This document shows, piece by piece, positions 41,493 through 49,759 of a DNA stretch of 64,000 bases; position 1 is the stretch's first letter; every line of letters begins with the position of its first letter. The notes under the pieces are model-generated. The model did not search any database, was not told the origin of the DNA, and saw only the letters and a list, made by a program, of their open reading frames with translations. Source of the stretch: Symbiodinium sp. CCMP2592 (Eukaryota > Sar > Dinophyceae > Suessiales > Symbiodiniaceae); NCBI GenBank assembly GCA_905221615.1, contig CAJNDT010001278.1:1-64000 (forward strand), written 5' to 3'. The translations under genes and the position numbers were made by a program.

Positions 41493-44400
41493 ACACGCAC
41501 GGAGATAAGGAGTCCATCAGGACAATTCCACTCGATTCCATTTCTAAATACGAGGTAGATCTTCGAGACCGTCCATAATCCTTAAAGACCGTCAACCTGT
41601 GGCAAGAACTGGCAGGATCAGACGCGACTGAAGCAAACATGTTGAATCTCACTGCTCCGATACACGATGGCAACAATGTACAGCGATAATTGTCACTCCG
41701 AATTGATCGAAACGGCAGGTACGTGAGCTAGGCGTCCCCAGCTCATATCAGTGATCTGTAACAGCCTCTTCGTTGGACCGTCACTGTTACAGACCAGACG
41801 GTCCCCCTGCCACAAATCCTGTATTGTTCCAGAAACCCTTAGCTTAGAATCAGGGTGTACACACACACACACACCCCTCCACAGAGGGGATAAGCGTCCT
41901 GAGGCTCGCTTTTTCTTCCTTAGTATGGTCATCGTCGTCATCGTCGTCGTCGGAGAGAAAAGGAGAGAAGGCGAGAAAAGAAGACGATAGCTCGGCTGAC
42001 AGACGACTAGAAAGAGGAAAGAGGGGGGAGAGAGCGAGAAAAGATGACGATAGCTCGGCTGACGGACTGAGAAGACAAGCGGTCCTTAGTCCCTGAAGGC
42101 AGTACTCACGGCTCCTTCTCTCTGCAACGGCTCCATGTTAACAGCGCGAAAGGTAGCTACAAACCGCAAAACAAGCCAAGATGCTGCCAGGTCCATTTAG
42201 GCCACGTAAGCCCATCACCTGACCAATCGGGGCACCATTGTTCCGATTGCTCGCTAGGAGCACTTAGACCCATCACCTGACAAGAAAGGGCCACTCTTTA
42301 CAATGCCTTTGCACTATTGACCTGTCCCGAAGGAGTACGGCCTGTTATGGTACCATCATGGGCCGCAAAACGTACCCTGGCAGTCCGCAGGAGCGGTTGT
42401 TGCCGTTGGCGACAAGGCCACACACGGAGATAAGGAGTCCATCAGGACAATTCCACTCGATTCCATTTCTAAATACGAGGTAGATCTTCGAGACCGTCCA
42501 TAATCCTTAAAGACCGTCAACCTGTGGCAAGAACTGGCAGGATCAGACGCGACTGGAGCAAACATGTTGAATCTCACTGCTCCGATACACGATGGCAACA
42601 ATGTACAGCGATAATTGTCACTCCGAATTGATCGAAACGGCAGGTACGTGAGCTAAGCGTCCCCAGCTCATATCAGTGATCTGTAACAGCCTCTTCGTTG
42701 GACCGTCACTGTTACAGACCAGACGGTCCCCCTGCCACAAATCCTGTATTGTTCCAGAAACCCTTAGCTTAGAATCAGGGTGTACACACGCACACACACA
42801 CACACACACACCCACACACGCACACACGCACACACGCACACACGCACACACGCACACGCACACGCACACGCACACGACTGCCTCTTTGAAGGGGCCCACT
42901 TGCTCGTGTAGCAGCTTGATCGTTTCCCGCAGGCGCGCTTTGGTGCCCAAGGTAAGCCGAGTCTTCAGATACCTTGGCTCTGGGTCCTGCCGCCACCCTG
43001 TAACAGTCTATATGGCGGGGTCATACTAAGGGCTATACACGATTATACTACAAATTACTACAATTACCCATCCTTGGCTCGCTGCCACCTCGAAAGGTTC
43101 TACTCTGATATGGGCTGCGGACGTAGGTATTGTTGCATCTTTAGTTCGCTAGCCAAAGCTGGTCGGCGAGCTGGACCCAACTCTGCAAGTTTTAGATTTC
43201 AGGTGTCCCCCCTCTCTGTGTCTCTAAGCCCATGCCGGCTTGTTCTGCAGAACCACAGGTCAACAATGCCCTCCAAGCCCTAAAGACCCACCGGCATTCC
43301 AACCTATGAGCCTTACCAGCCTTACTAACTAGAATAGGGTTTCAGGGTATGTTATCGTACTTATTGATCAACAAATTTTGAGGCCCCCATATCATCCCCC
43401 AGCCTTCCCGCTCAAGCGCTCAAGGCACGCCAAGTCACTCCAGCCGGGCCAGCCCCACCTTTAGGGTTTCGGCGCTCACACTCGGACAGTCCTTTAGGGT
43501 TTGGGGTTAAGGGTTTTTAGGGTTCATTGGAGTTGCAAACAAACACGCGGCCTCAATAGAGACTAGGTTCTTGTTTTGAAGCTCGAAGTTTGTTCAAAAA
43601 ATCTAGGACAATATGAATTCTGACTTTCTGTGGGGTCCTTTTTCGTCTAAGGACCACGAAGCAAGCTTCCCTACTTTTTCAACCCCACCTGCACTTTGGC
43701 CTGCGGTGTGCGAGCTCGTAGGCTGAAGATCTCTAGTACCTCCGTGGGTTAAGGTTTTGGGCTTCTTGGGGGTCAGGGGTTTTGAGGTTTTGGGTTTGAA
43801 ATCTCATCGGGGTGGTTCGGGCTTTTTGGGCTTCAAGGTTTCGGGTTTGGGGATTCCGTTTCTTTGGCTTCGGAATCTAAGAATTAGGGCTTAGTGGATT
43901 CTCTGGCTCTAGCTTTGGGGGATCATATTGGCAAGCATTCAGGCCGACAAATTGCTTCCGCTCCGGGCCTCTCTCTCTCTCTCTCTCTTTCTTTCGCCAG
44001 GGCTATGGGCAAGAGGTTTGACCCCCTTGCCCGCGCGCTCGTGCGCCCCCGACTGTTGGGAGGTGAGCATCGACAATCTGCTACCCCCGGCTCTTGCAAG
44101 TGGAAAAAGGAACTCGCATCGCTCAGCAACTGCAATTCGAGAAGCCACAACTAACGATCAGGGCCTGTAGTATGGCAATAACGAATAAAACTGCCTTGAG
44201 TTGCTGATTCGGGGATGTTCCCCGTGCAAGAAGTTCACATTTTGCCGGGTAAGAAAAGTGGGTCGGGTCGCAACAGAGCATGTATATAGGAGATGACAGA
44301 GAAGGGCAAAGCCTGGAAACATACTCACATACAACGGAGGGCAGACACTCGACCCTGGGGACGTCTCCCCGCGCTTGTCAAGGATACACATCCTTGTTCA

Positions 44401-45532
44401 AGGCCTTGCCTGGAACTTCCTGCTGCGTCCGCTATCGGGGGACGTCCCATGTAACAATAACATCCTTCCTGGAACTTCTGGACGGTGCAGCAAAATCACA
44501 ACCCTGGCGTACTCGTGACTGCATTTGTGTGTACTGTTCAATCTTTTCTTTGTTGATTCCTTCTCCTGGCCAGGCTAAGTAAAAAAGGAGATGCTGCGCG
44601 TGTAGATGCAGAGCTTGTAGTGGGCCCTGACAAGACCCCTCCACACCGAACTAGGCTTCTTGACTGGTCCCTTTTATGTTTGTACCGAAGTTGAATCGGG
44701 CTTGTGAGCGATCTTGTTGAAGCTTTCCACGTCATCGCGAGACACTGCATCATAGAGGACCCCTCCGCGCTCCTTGTAGATCAATCCGGCTTCTCCTTTG
44801 ATGAGCAGCGTTAGGTAGGGTGGCGACACTCTTCCATGATACAGGATAGCTTGAACCTCCGTCGCCACATCTGCCATGCTTGCATTTTTCATGAAGGAGT
44901 TCAAGACATGTGAGCTAGTTACGATGGCAATGCAGCGAAGCTTTCCATTGTTCGCGAGTTGTGATCCCTCTTCGATTGCTCTCTTGAGCTCGCCCGTGGT
45001 GAAGACCGGGTTGTCAAGTAGCACAATATCCTCATGTCGCATCGCCTCAACTGCGAAATTTTGCATTCGAGTGTTTCGATCGAATCGTCGCACCAAAGTC
45101 ATCCCATTTGCGAGGGCATCAGGAACTGCCTTGGAAATACGCGATGTGACCGCTAACTCAAGGGTAGCGTCTCGACCGATAGCTGTGCTTGAGGCGATTG
45201 CATTGATGACGTATTGCATACCACCGTTGTCACCCGGCTCGGCTTTTTCATCAACTTTTTGAGAGAGCTCCAGGGCCGCTTTCGCTAGTGCCAGAGTCAG
45301 GGCACCGCGCTCATCCTTCGACATCTGCTGCGTCACTTCAGCCAGAAATGACTCCGCCGTTGGGAGGTTGTCCTTTTCATGGACTTCGTCCTTGTTCCTT
45401 GATGCGTGCTTAGCGTAGACTCGTGCGAAGGAGGCAATCGCTCGGGCCCCTGACTGGCTAGACATCGCAGCAGAGAAGAGGCTGATCTCAAAGTTGCTGT
45501 TGATCTTGTCTGGGTGTGGCTTGAGCCAAAAT

Positions 45533-45567
<35 letters not shown>

Positions 45568-47414
45568 GGGCATAGGGGTCGGTTAGGACCCCCGGGCTTC
45601 AAGCCCACCCGCATGTTTGTTATGCGAGTTTTTTTTTGGGGGGGGCGGGGTGAGGAACGAGCATAAGTCCCCGGCAAGTGCTAAAGCTGAATAAATGCAA
45701 TGGAAACTAGTGGGAGGAATGTATACTCTCAAAGACAAGATCTCTCCCTCTCTCTGCCGTGCCATCATCAAGTGTCTCGCAATGCAAGGGCACGAAAAAG
45801 CAGGCCAGAATATCAGGAGGCATAGCTCAAAGACAAGATGTCCAACAGCAGTGTCTGTCTCTCTCTCTCTCTCTCTCTGTGTCTCTGTGTCTCTGTGTCT
45901 GTGTGTCTCTCTCTCTCTCTCTCTCTCTCTGCATCCAACAGGTCAACGACCGCAACCACGACCGACGCGCTTGCGATATGAGTTTAATGCTGTCAGTACT
46001 CTTCATAGAGAAGATGAATTTAATGGTCTGCTCTTACCATGGAAGTTTCTGGTTTGGAAACAGCGAGCTTGGGGCCATCATTTGAAGCTCAGTCAAAATT
46101 GAAATGCCAATGGAAAGTAAGTCCTCAACTGGCGACCCTGCTGCTGCGCACGAGAAGGTTGCACGCTATCAAAACTTGAGTCTCGTTAACCGTTAACTAA
46201 CACCGATAAACTTTATTTGGCAATCTGCAACTGCTCCGAGTCGCCAAGCGGTTGCGGTCGATGACCTGCACGAAGGCACTACGATTCAACATGCTTCAGT
46301 TTTAAGTTTCAAGCCGGTGAACTTGCTGGGTTTCCTAAGTCCTCAGCATTGCGCAAGCATCCGATTGGACCGGAGTGTGGAGTGTCAATGCCAAGATTTC
46401 AATATGGCCAACTTCCTCTCAAACAGGATTCAACCTTCTCAATCCTTGCGACTCAGCACCATGCGCTGCCTCTACAGAGGCCTTGCTGCCCCCTTTTGGG
46501 ACTGCCAAGCCCTGCTCACGCCGCTCGTTTGCGTCCCCTGCTGCCACGGCATTGTTGAATACCTGGACACACTCTTACTTTTTGCAGTTTCGGATTTGCT
46601 ATGACATGCAGATGGGCCAACTCAACGGGCCTTCGTGCTTTACGTTATGTAGCAGTACTCACAATACAAACTTCACTGAGCGACATCTTGCACAGCATGT
46701 TAGATGTGGAAAGTGCGCTTCTTGCTCGGCGGTACCCGACTCAAGGCCAAAGCTAAATGCAGAAGTATACATGCCAGACTACTATGCAGCACTATCGACA
46801 GATGGAATGGAAACAACGAAGCTTGAACAAGCATGAGCTTAGAGCTTCGGGAAGAACCGTCCCGAAGTTAAGTTCACTCAGACGGCAGGCTGGACCAAGC
46901 CCAAACCTACGCACACCCACAATCGAAACCGCGTGACGACCCCAGCGACAAGCCGAAACAGCCTCAACACTAATACCGTCCAGGTGCTGGCACGAACACC
47001 TATCCGCAATTTGATATTTTTGACACGCACACTCGGACAGCAGCAGGCAAGTTCTGCAACTTAACATTAAGGTAAGCTTCCGTCTCCAGATTGCGCGTCT
47101 GGTTCGGTGTCAGCGTCGTGTTGATGAAGACATAGCTACATGGATTCTCGGCCAAATACAAAGCCAGCTCGGTGACCTGGCGGTTTCCAAAAATAGAGAC
47201 CCCTGAAATAGTACCCCAAATAGTGGATCCTGAACATAAGGACTCCAACCTAAACAAGGTTCCCCTAATTTTCGGAAACACCCACCTTGCCCTTGCCGAA
47301 GAAGGTGTTTGGATCTATCTGCCGGACCTTCTGGATGCAAGTCTCTGCCCATTGTCTCTTCACCTTGCCGTTTTTCCAGGCCGCTTCATGTATGTCATAC
47401 TCGTCATCGCTCTC
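34241..47414 (-). CDS. hflX: HflX/GTPBP6-type ribosome-associated GTPase, multi-exon
   Basis: Exons in transcript order: 47286-47414, 47094-47176, (one or more unfound), 42879-42972, 37359-37452, 37126-37209, 36668-36703, 36061-36136, 35882-35989, 35736-35774, 35544-35616, about 34950-35038, about 34613-34668, and 34477 to an uncertain end at or above 34241. Family landmarks occur in order: RQIDPNTFFGKGK, YVFINTTLTPNQTRNLE, VPTIGIVGYTNAG with KTSLMNRLTDAG (P-loop, G1), RDLLFQTLDTTMRRVKLP (G2 region), ADSIGFIQHLPHNLFAAF (G3), DVLLHVRDIAHP, VWNKIDLL (NKxD, G4) and VPICAADGTGVDDLLHVLD (G5 region). HflX proteins bind the large ribosomal subunit and split stalled or immature ribosomes; eukaryotic ones usually act in organelles, but the N-terminus is not visible here. 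The central exons join with consistent phases. Donors are GT or GC; exons resume with G. Confidence 0.88.
35388..35408. repeat. (TA)n microsatellite in an HflX intron
   Basis: About ten TA units within the intron 35039-35543, which also holds TGCATG/TACATG-rich sequence. Confidence 0.9.
35544..37209 (-). CDS. hflX: HflX G-domain exon cluster (six exons)
   Basis: Exon lengths are 84, 36, 76, 108, 39 and 73 bases. Introns (in + coordinates) are 36704-37125 (GC-AG), 36137-36667 (GT-AG), 35990-36060 (GC-AG), 35775-35881 (GC-AG) and 35617-35735 (GT-AG). The P-loop GYTNAGKTS is itself split between the first two exons. All joins preserve frame and no in-frame stop appears, so this part of the gene looks functional. 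The short exons (36 and 39 bases) are easily missed by gene finders. Confidence 0.88.
37460..38165. other. HflX intron sequence, simple repeats and a C-run
   Basis: Contains ACACACACGCAC and TGCATGCATG-type repeats (37905-38065) and an uninterrupted run of about 15 C at 38089-38103. ORFs here are repeat by-products. Confidence 0.6.
38170..38830 (+). repeat. tandem repeat with 42-bp core period
   Basis: GGCAATACTTCG and close variants start at 38340, 38382, 38424, 38466, 38508 and 38550, exactly 42 bases apart. Each is followed by GATTATTCGTGCAGTTAAGG-like sequence. Flanking units on both sides (38178, 38250; 38606, 38730, 38775) are diverged and of different length. No coding meaning. Confidence 0.9.
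39010..39830 (-). mobile_element. LTR-retrotransposon integrase fragment
   Basis: The ORF is 39010-39738 and the frame stays open upstream to about 39830. That upstream part encodes RTIPPGHLQANGLTECMNKV, matching the H-x-Q-x-N-G-x-x-E signature around the third catalytic residue of retroviral-type DDE integrases. LPAAVLAYNKSHLRKFG follows as in integrase C-terminal halves, then a basic segment (FRKRKRAA) and a small beta-rich stretch (GDRVLAKNSQ, GDILLRHEGDLKLL). The first two catalytic Asp residues and the reverse transcriptase are absent, so this is a 5'-truncated relic in an HflX intron. No LTR was identified. Confidence 0.65.
39934..40112. repeat. SINE-like repeat copy 1
   Basis: Starts ATGGAGGGGGTTGCAGGATG; includes GAGACTCGAACGTTCTCAAC, TGCCCCCGGGTGGTCTCAC and ends CAACAAAAATCGCTAGAACC. 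A close second copy lies at 40290-40469 and a partial one at 40170-40289. The minus strand contains GTTCGAGTC, like a tRNA B box, but no complete tRNA-like promoter was found. Confidence 0.7.
40290..40469. repeat. SINE-like repeat copy 2
   Basis: The first 60 or so bases are identical to copy 1; the rest differ by small changes (ACGTGGTCTCAC for CGGGTGGTCTCAC). Ends CAAAAATCACTAGAACCCAG. Confidence 0.7.
40760..41280 (+). repeat. G-rich tandem repeat, unit 155-159 bp, with G runs
   Basis: CCACAGTTCTACTTCC recurs at 40772, 40927 and 41086. Each unit includes GCAAACCATCCTG, a long G run, GATAGAATGGCCATA and a (TG)n tract. After 41150 only the G-run part is repeated, twice. Many runs of four to twelve G on one strand could form quadruplexes. 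Confidence 0.9.
41350..41500. repeat. (TACA)n, (TA)n and (CA)n microsatellites
   Basis: Successive simple repeats: CATACATA to about 41425, then (CA)n with CG interruptions to about 41500. Confidence 0.95.
41499..41875. repeat. direct repeat, copy 1 (about 370 bp)
   Basis: Starts CACGGAGATAAGGAGTCCAT and ends AGAATCAGGGTGTACACAC. Nearly identical to 42423-42795; the differences I noticed include GAAGC/GAGC near 41630 and CTAGGC/CTAAGC near 41727. Offset is 924 bases. (CA)n lies at the left edge of copy 1 and at the right edge of both copies. Confidence 0.93.
42423..42795. repeat. direct repeat, copy 2 (about 370 bp)
   Basis: Partner of 41499-41875. The 550 bases between the copies contain a duplicated GACGATAGCTCGGCTGAC motif (41982 and 42047) but no integrase, reverse transcriptase or clear primer-binding site. 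A (CA)n/(CG)n tract follows to 42874. Confidence 0.93.
42879..42972 (-). CDS. hflX: probable middle exon of HflX
   Basis: A 94-base stretch encodes YLKTRLTLGTKARLRE and continues IKLLHEQVGPFKEA. It is preceded by acceptor AGCCAAG and followed by donor GTCGTG. It would join in phase 0 to the exon starting VTGFKSDVE at 37452. Its position matches the region between the N-terminal domain and the helical linker in HflX. The assignment rests on position and phase rather than a strong motif. Confidence 0.55.
43318..43394. mobile_element. foldback element family A, copy 3
   Basis: GCCTTACTAACTAGAATAGG and GTTTCAGGGTATGTT at the left, TTTTGAGGCCCCCATAT at the right. Confidence 0.6.
43400..44670. other. 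no supported gene; (CT)n tract and TTTAGGG-like words
   Basis: TTTAGGGTTTCGG, TTTAGGGTTTGGGG and similar words at 43460-43530; (CT)n at 43970-43990. Short ORFs only. Confidence 0.4.
44674..45465 (-). CDS. intronless 263-aa protein behind a spliced-leader relic (retrogene)
   Basis: ATG 45465 (MSSQSGARAIASFARVY) to TAA at 44674-44676, uninterrupted. I chose this start because the sequence upstream is a 54-base leader directly preceded by the spliced-leader relic; the longer open frame to 45573 only reads through that relic and a (CT)n tract. The protein is soluble-looking, mixed alpha/beta: KAALELSQKVDEKAEPGDNG, MQYVINAIASSTAIGRDA, LRCIAIVTSSHVLNSFM, YLTLLIKGEAGLIYKERGG. I see no signal peptide or membrane segment and do not recognise the family. 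No poly(A) remnant was evident within 100 bases of the stop. The gene lies inside the large HflX intron on the same strand, consistent with insertion of a reverse-transcribed mRNA. Confidence 0.75.
   Translation of the reverse strand: MSSQSGARAIASFARVYAKHASRNKDEVHEKDNLPTAESFLAEVTQQMSKDERGALTLALAKAALELSQKVDEKAEPGDNGGMQYVINAIASSTAIGRDATLELAVTSRISKAVPDALANGMTLVRRFDRNTRMQNFAVEAMRHEDIVLLDNPVFTTGELKRAIEEGSQLANNGKLRCIAIVTSSHVLNSFMKNASMADVATEVQAILYHGRVSPPYLTLLIKGEAGLIYKERGGVLYDAVSRDDVESFNKIAHKPDSTSVQT
45520..45536 (-). other. relic of the dinoflagellate spliced leader
   Basis: On the minus strand this reads AGCCATTTTGGCTCAAG, identical to the last 17 bases of the 22-nt leader that is trans-spliced to dinoflagellate mRNAs. 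The missing five bases are replaced by an (AG)n tract. The leader should not be encoded in front of an ordinary gene, so its presence marks a former mRNA copied into DNA. Confidence 0.88.
45537..45567. repeat. (CT)n microsatellite
   Basis: About 15 CT units abutting the spliced-leader relic. Confidence 0.95.
45855..45932. repeat. (TC)n / (TG)n microsatellite
   Basis: TCTCTCTCTCTC blocks separated by TGTGTCTCTGTG-type variants. Confidence 0.95.
45940..47090. other. no supported exon, HflX intron
   Basis: At least one HflX exon, covering the segment after NQTRNLE, should lie between 47094 and 42972. I could not find it in this stretch. Confidence 0.4.
47177..47285 (-). mobile_element. foldback element family B acting as an intron (candidate introner)
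   Basis: On the sense (minus) strand the exon ends GGCAAG; the intron starts GTGGGTGTTTCCGAAAATTA followed by GGGGAACC, and ends GGTCTCTATTTTTGGAAACC followed by GCCAG. The two ends are inverted repeats of family B type, and their splice sites coincide with the element ends. Splicing joins FFGKGK to VTELALYLAENP, as expected for HflX. AGGT stands at both junctions, compatible with a target duplication supplying a splice site. Length is 109 bases. Confidence 0.85.
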
Positions 47415-48012
47415 CTGCACGGCGATGAAAGGTTACCCTACAACCTTCCGCTTCTGGCCATGCCTCGTGGCATTGAAATCTCAGTTTCGCAGCTGGGCTC
47501 TTAGCGTCAGCCACCAATCCGAAAAAACCCTAAAGATCCTCTCGAAAGGCGAACCCTGAGATCGCCCAAATCAATATGCAGGGGCCTGAATATGGCTTGG
47601 GCTATGCTAGACATTGGGGCCGCAAAGCATGTACTATATTGCAATTATTTAGAACCCTACGGTACCATCTTTGGTCTCCTCCTCTCCGCGGTCGAGGTGC
47701 CAGCCTTTCCAACAAGCTCGGGAGCGCGGACGTCTCAACAACTGCAGGTGCCTTCATATTCCGTTTGGGGGTGTCGACATAAGTCCCAGGCACTCGGGTA
47801 CAAAGAATCGTACCTGCTGCAAGCCCCAAAACCTCAAGACCCCGAGAAGAGCATACACCCCGCATGAACCATGTAACACCAGTGTGCATAAGTACATGTA
47901 CAAGGATGTGTGTGGGCAACCCACCTAGAGAAGAACCTCAAATCTGCACACTTACATACCCTATAAAGAGCAGCCCTAAACCCCAGACCCTGTAGACCCT
48001 ATAGACCCTAAA

Positions 48013-48113
48013 CTGTGCCTTAGTAATTAGAATAGGTTTTTCGTGCATACTATACTATATAGTTATAATAAGGAGCCCCAAAATAGTATAGGTAATTCAT
48101 TCAGGCCAATGTG
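48013..48113. mobile_element. foldback element family A, copy 4
   Basis: TGCCTTAGTAATTAGAATAG on the left, ATAATAAGGAGCCCCAAAAT inside, TTCATTCAGGCCAATG on the right. A CCCTAAACCCTAAACG word follows at 48134. Confidence 0.65.
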
Positions 48114-48261
48114 CAGTGCGTTTATCTTTCCAGGTAAACCCTAAACCCTAAACGCGAAGCTCTCTCCAGGAACTCCCGGCGGCTTGAGCCTTCAGGCGCC
48201 GACCAGGCACCCGAGGCCTGGCGTCGAAGCAGGTCCTCGCGATGAGATCCCCTAATGTAGA

Positions 48262-48362
48262 GCCTTACCCTAAGGCCCTAAGGCCCCCAAAGTAGTTCCT
48301 TTTTGGGGGATATATAAAATGCTATAAGGTCATCCCAAAAAGGAACTACTTTGGGGCCTATG
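48262..48362. mobile_element. foldback element family C, copy 1
   Basis: Left arm GGCCCCCAAAGTAGTTCCTT followed by TTTGGGGGAT; right arm ATCCCAAAAAGGAACTACTT followed by TGGGGCC. The arms of about 30 bases are almost perfect around a loop of about 30 bases. Confidence 0.85.
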
Positions 48363-48445
48363 GGTAATAATTAGAATAGGGTCTTGGTGGTGCCTTATTT
48401 TGATTTTAGGAGCATATGCCCCCAAACCCTATTCTAATTATGAAG
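48363..48445. mobile_element. foldback element family A, copy 5, abutting family C
   Basis: TAATAATTAGAATAGGGTCT at the left is inverted as AAACCCTATTCTAATTATGA at the right. The element starts directly where the family C copy ends. Confidence 0.75.
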
Positions 48446-49655
48446 GACACTACAGTACGGGATCTCGGTTACGGGCTTGAGCGGACGGGGTTTAGGGGTT
48501 TCAGGGTTCAGGGGGTTTAGGGGTTTAGGGCTTTTCCCCTCTCACATGGCTAGGGATCTACTGCTCGGACGTTCCAGGCAAGGCATGTGTCGTTTGCATG
48601 TTTCGGTTCAAACCGTGAACCTAGTAACTTTTGGGTGCGGAGGAAGGAGTTCGGATTTTGTGGAGACGATCCAGGCACTGGACTTGGCCTACTGCTAAAG
48701 TGCTGCTAAACAGGCGGATGAAACCGTCGAGCTCAGTGAGTTGAAACTCAATGCTGAGCTAGATTTCAGCTCAGGGTCAAGAGTTCCGGCTTTAGCTTGA
48801 CATGACCTGGTTCTCTCTGTCGCTCGCATGGCTCGGACTTCAAGATTCTAACTAGTACGAACCAGGAAGCTCCTTCCTGCTTTACTGAACCTCCACAGGT
48901 CGCTTAAACTCCGAATTGAGGGACTTGGCTTCTCTGACTCTGCCTGTCTTAGATGCCTTTCATTTCTTCATCCCTGAACCCAAAAGGCATATGAACCCAA
49001 GCGTTAAACACGTAAAACGGCAACATGTGTTCCCATGCTGCCCTCTGAGCACCGCCACCCAGCGTCTGCCTCTAGTGAACAGCCTTAAGCGACACCTGCG
49101 GTATCCAGCTCCTAGGTGTGCTGGAAGACACCTTGAACCCTGATGTCCTGAAAGCCCTAAACTTGTGCAAAATCCCATCAGCCCCTTTGCATCCAGGCCT
49201 ATTACGACTGCCGGGTACCCCTGAAGAAAAGAAACTGAGGGCCACCCAAGAGCCCTGGAAGCTTCCAACTCGAAGAAACCAAGCGCACTTAGTATTAATA
49301 TTCTTCATATTCATAACTATTCATAACAATAACAATGGCGTGCCATGTGGGTGACAAAAAAATTATTAAGACCAAGTCACTTCTGCCTCAGCAGCCGCAA
49401 AAGCCTTGACAAGGAAGTGATGGCGTAGCACAGACAAAACGACGACGGGTTTAGAGCCTCTTCAAGCCTCCCACTTCGCGAGGACGAGCCCGCATGGCAG
49501 GGTTAGACAAGTCGGACAAGGAACGAGATTCACGTTGTGACTTTGTGCAAAACTAGAGCTTCCGAACTTCGAGGATCTTACCCACACCCTTCGCCAGTTG
49601 CCACCAGGTTTTGGAGTTGGGCAGATTATGGAGATTTATGGGTTCAGGGTTCACG

Positions 49656-49752
49656 ATTTCCCAGAGGCCCATTAGTAGTTCCTTTTTGGGATCACCTTAT
49701 AAACTTCTACATATGAACCCCCAAAAGGAACTAGTATGGTGCCCATGGGTAC
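49656..49752. mobile_element. foldback element family C, copy 2
   Basis: GGCCCATTAGTAGTTCCTTT then TTGGGATCACCTTATA at the left; CCCCCAAAAGGAACTAGTAT then GGTGCCCATGGG at the right. Confidence 0.75.
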
Positions 49753-49759
49753 CGCAGAG

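Noticed and set aside
40874..41558. ORFs of 170-208 codons on both strands
   Set aside because: Derived from G runs and CA/TG repeats.
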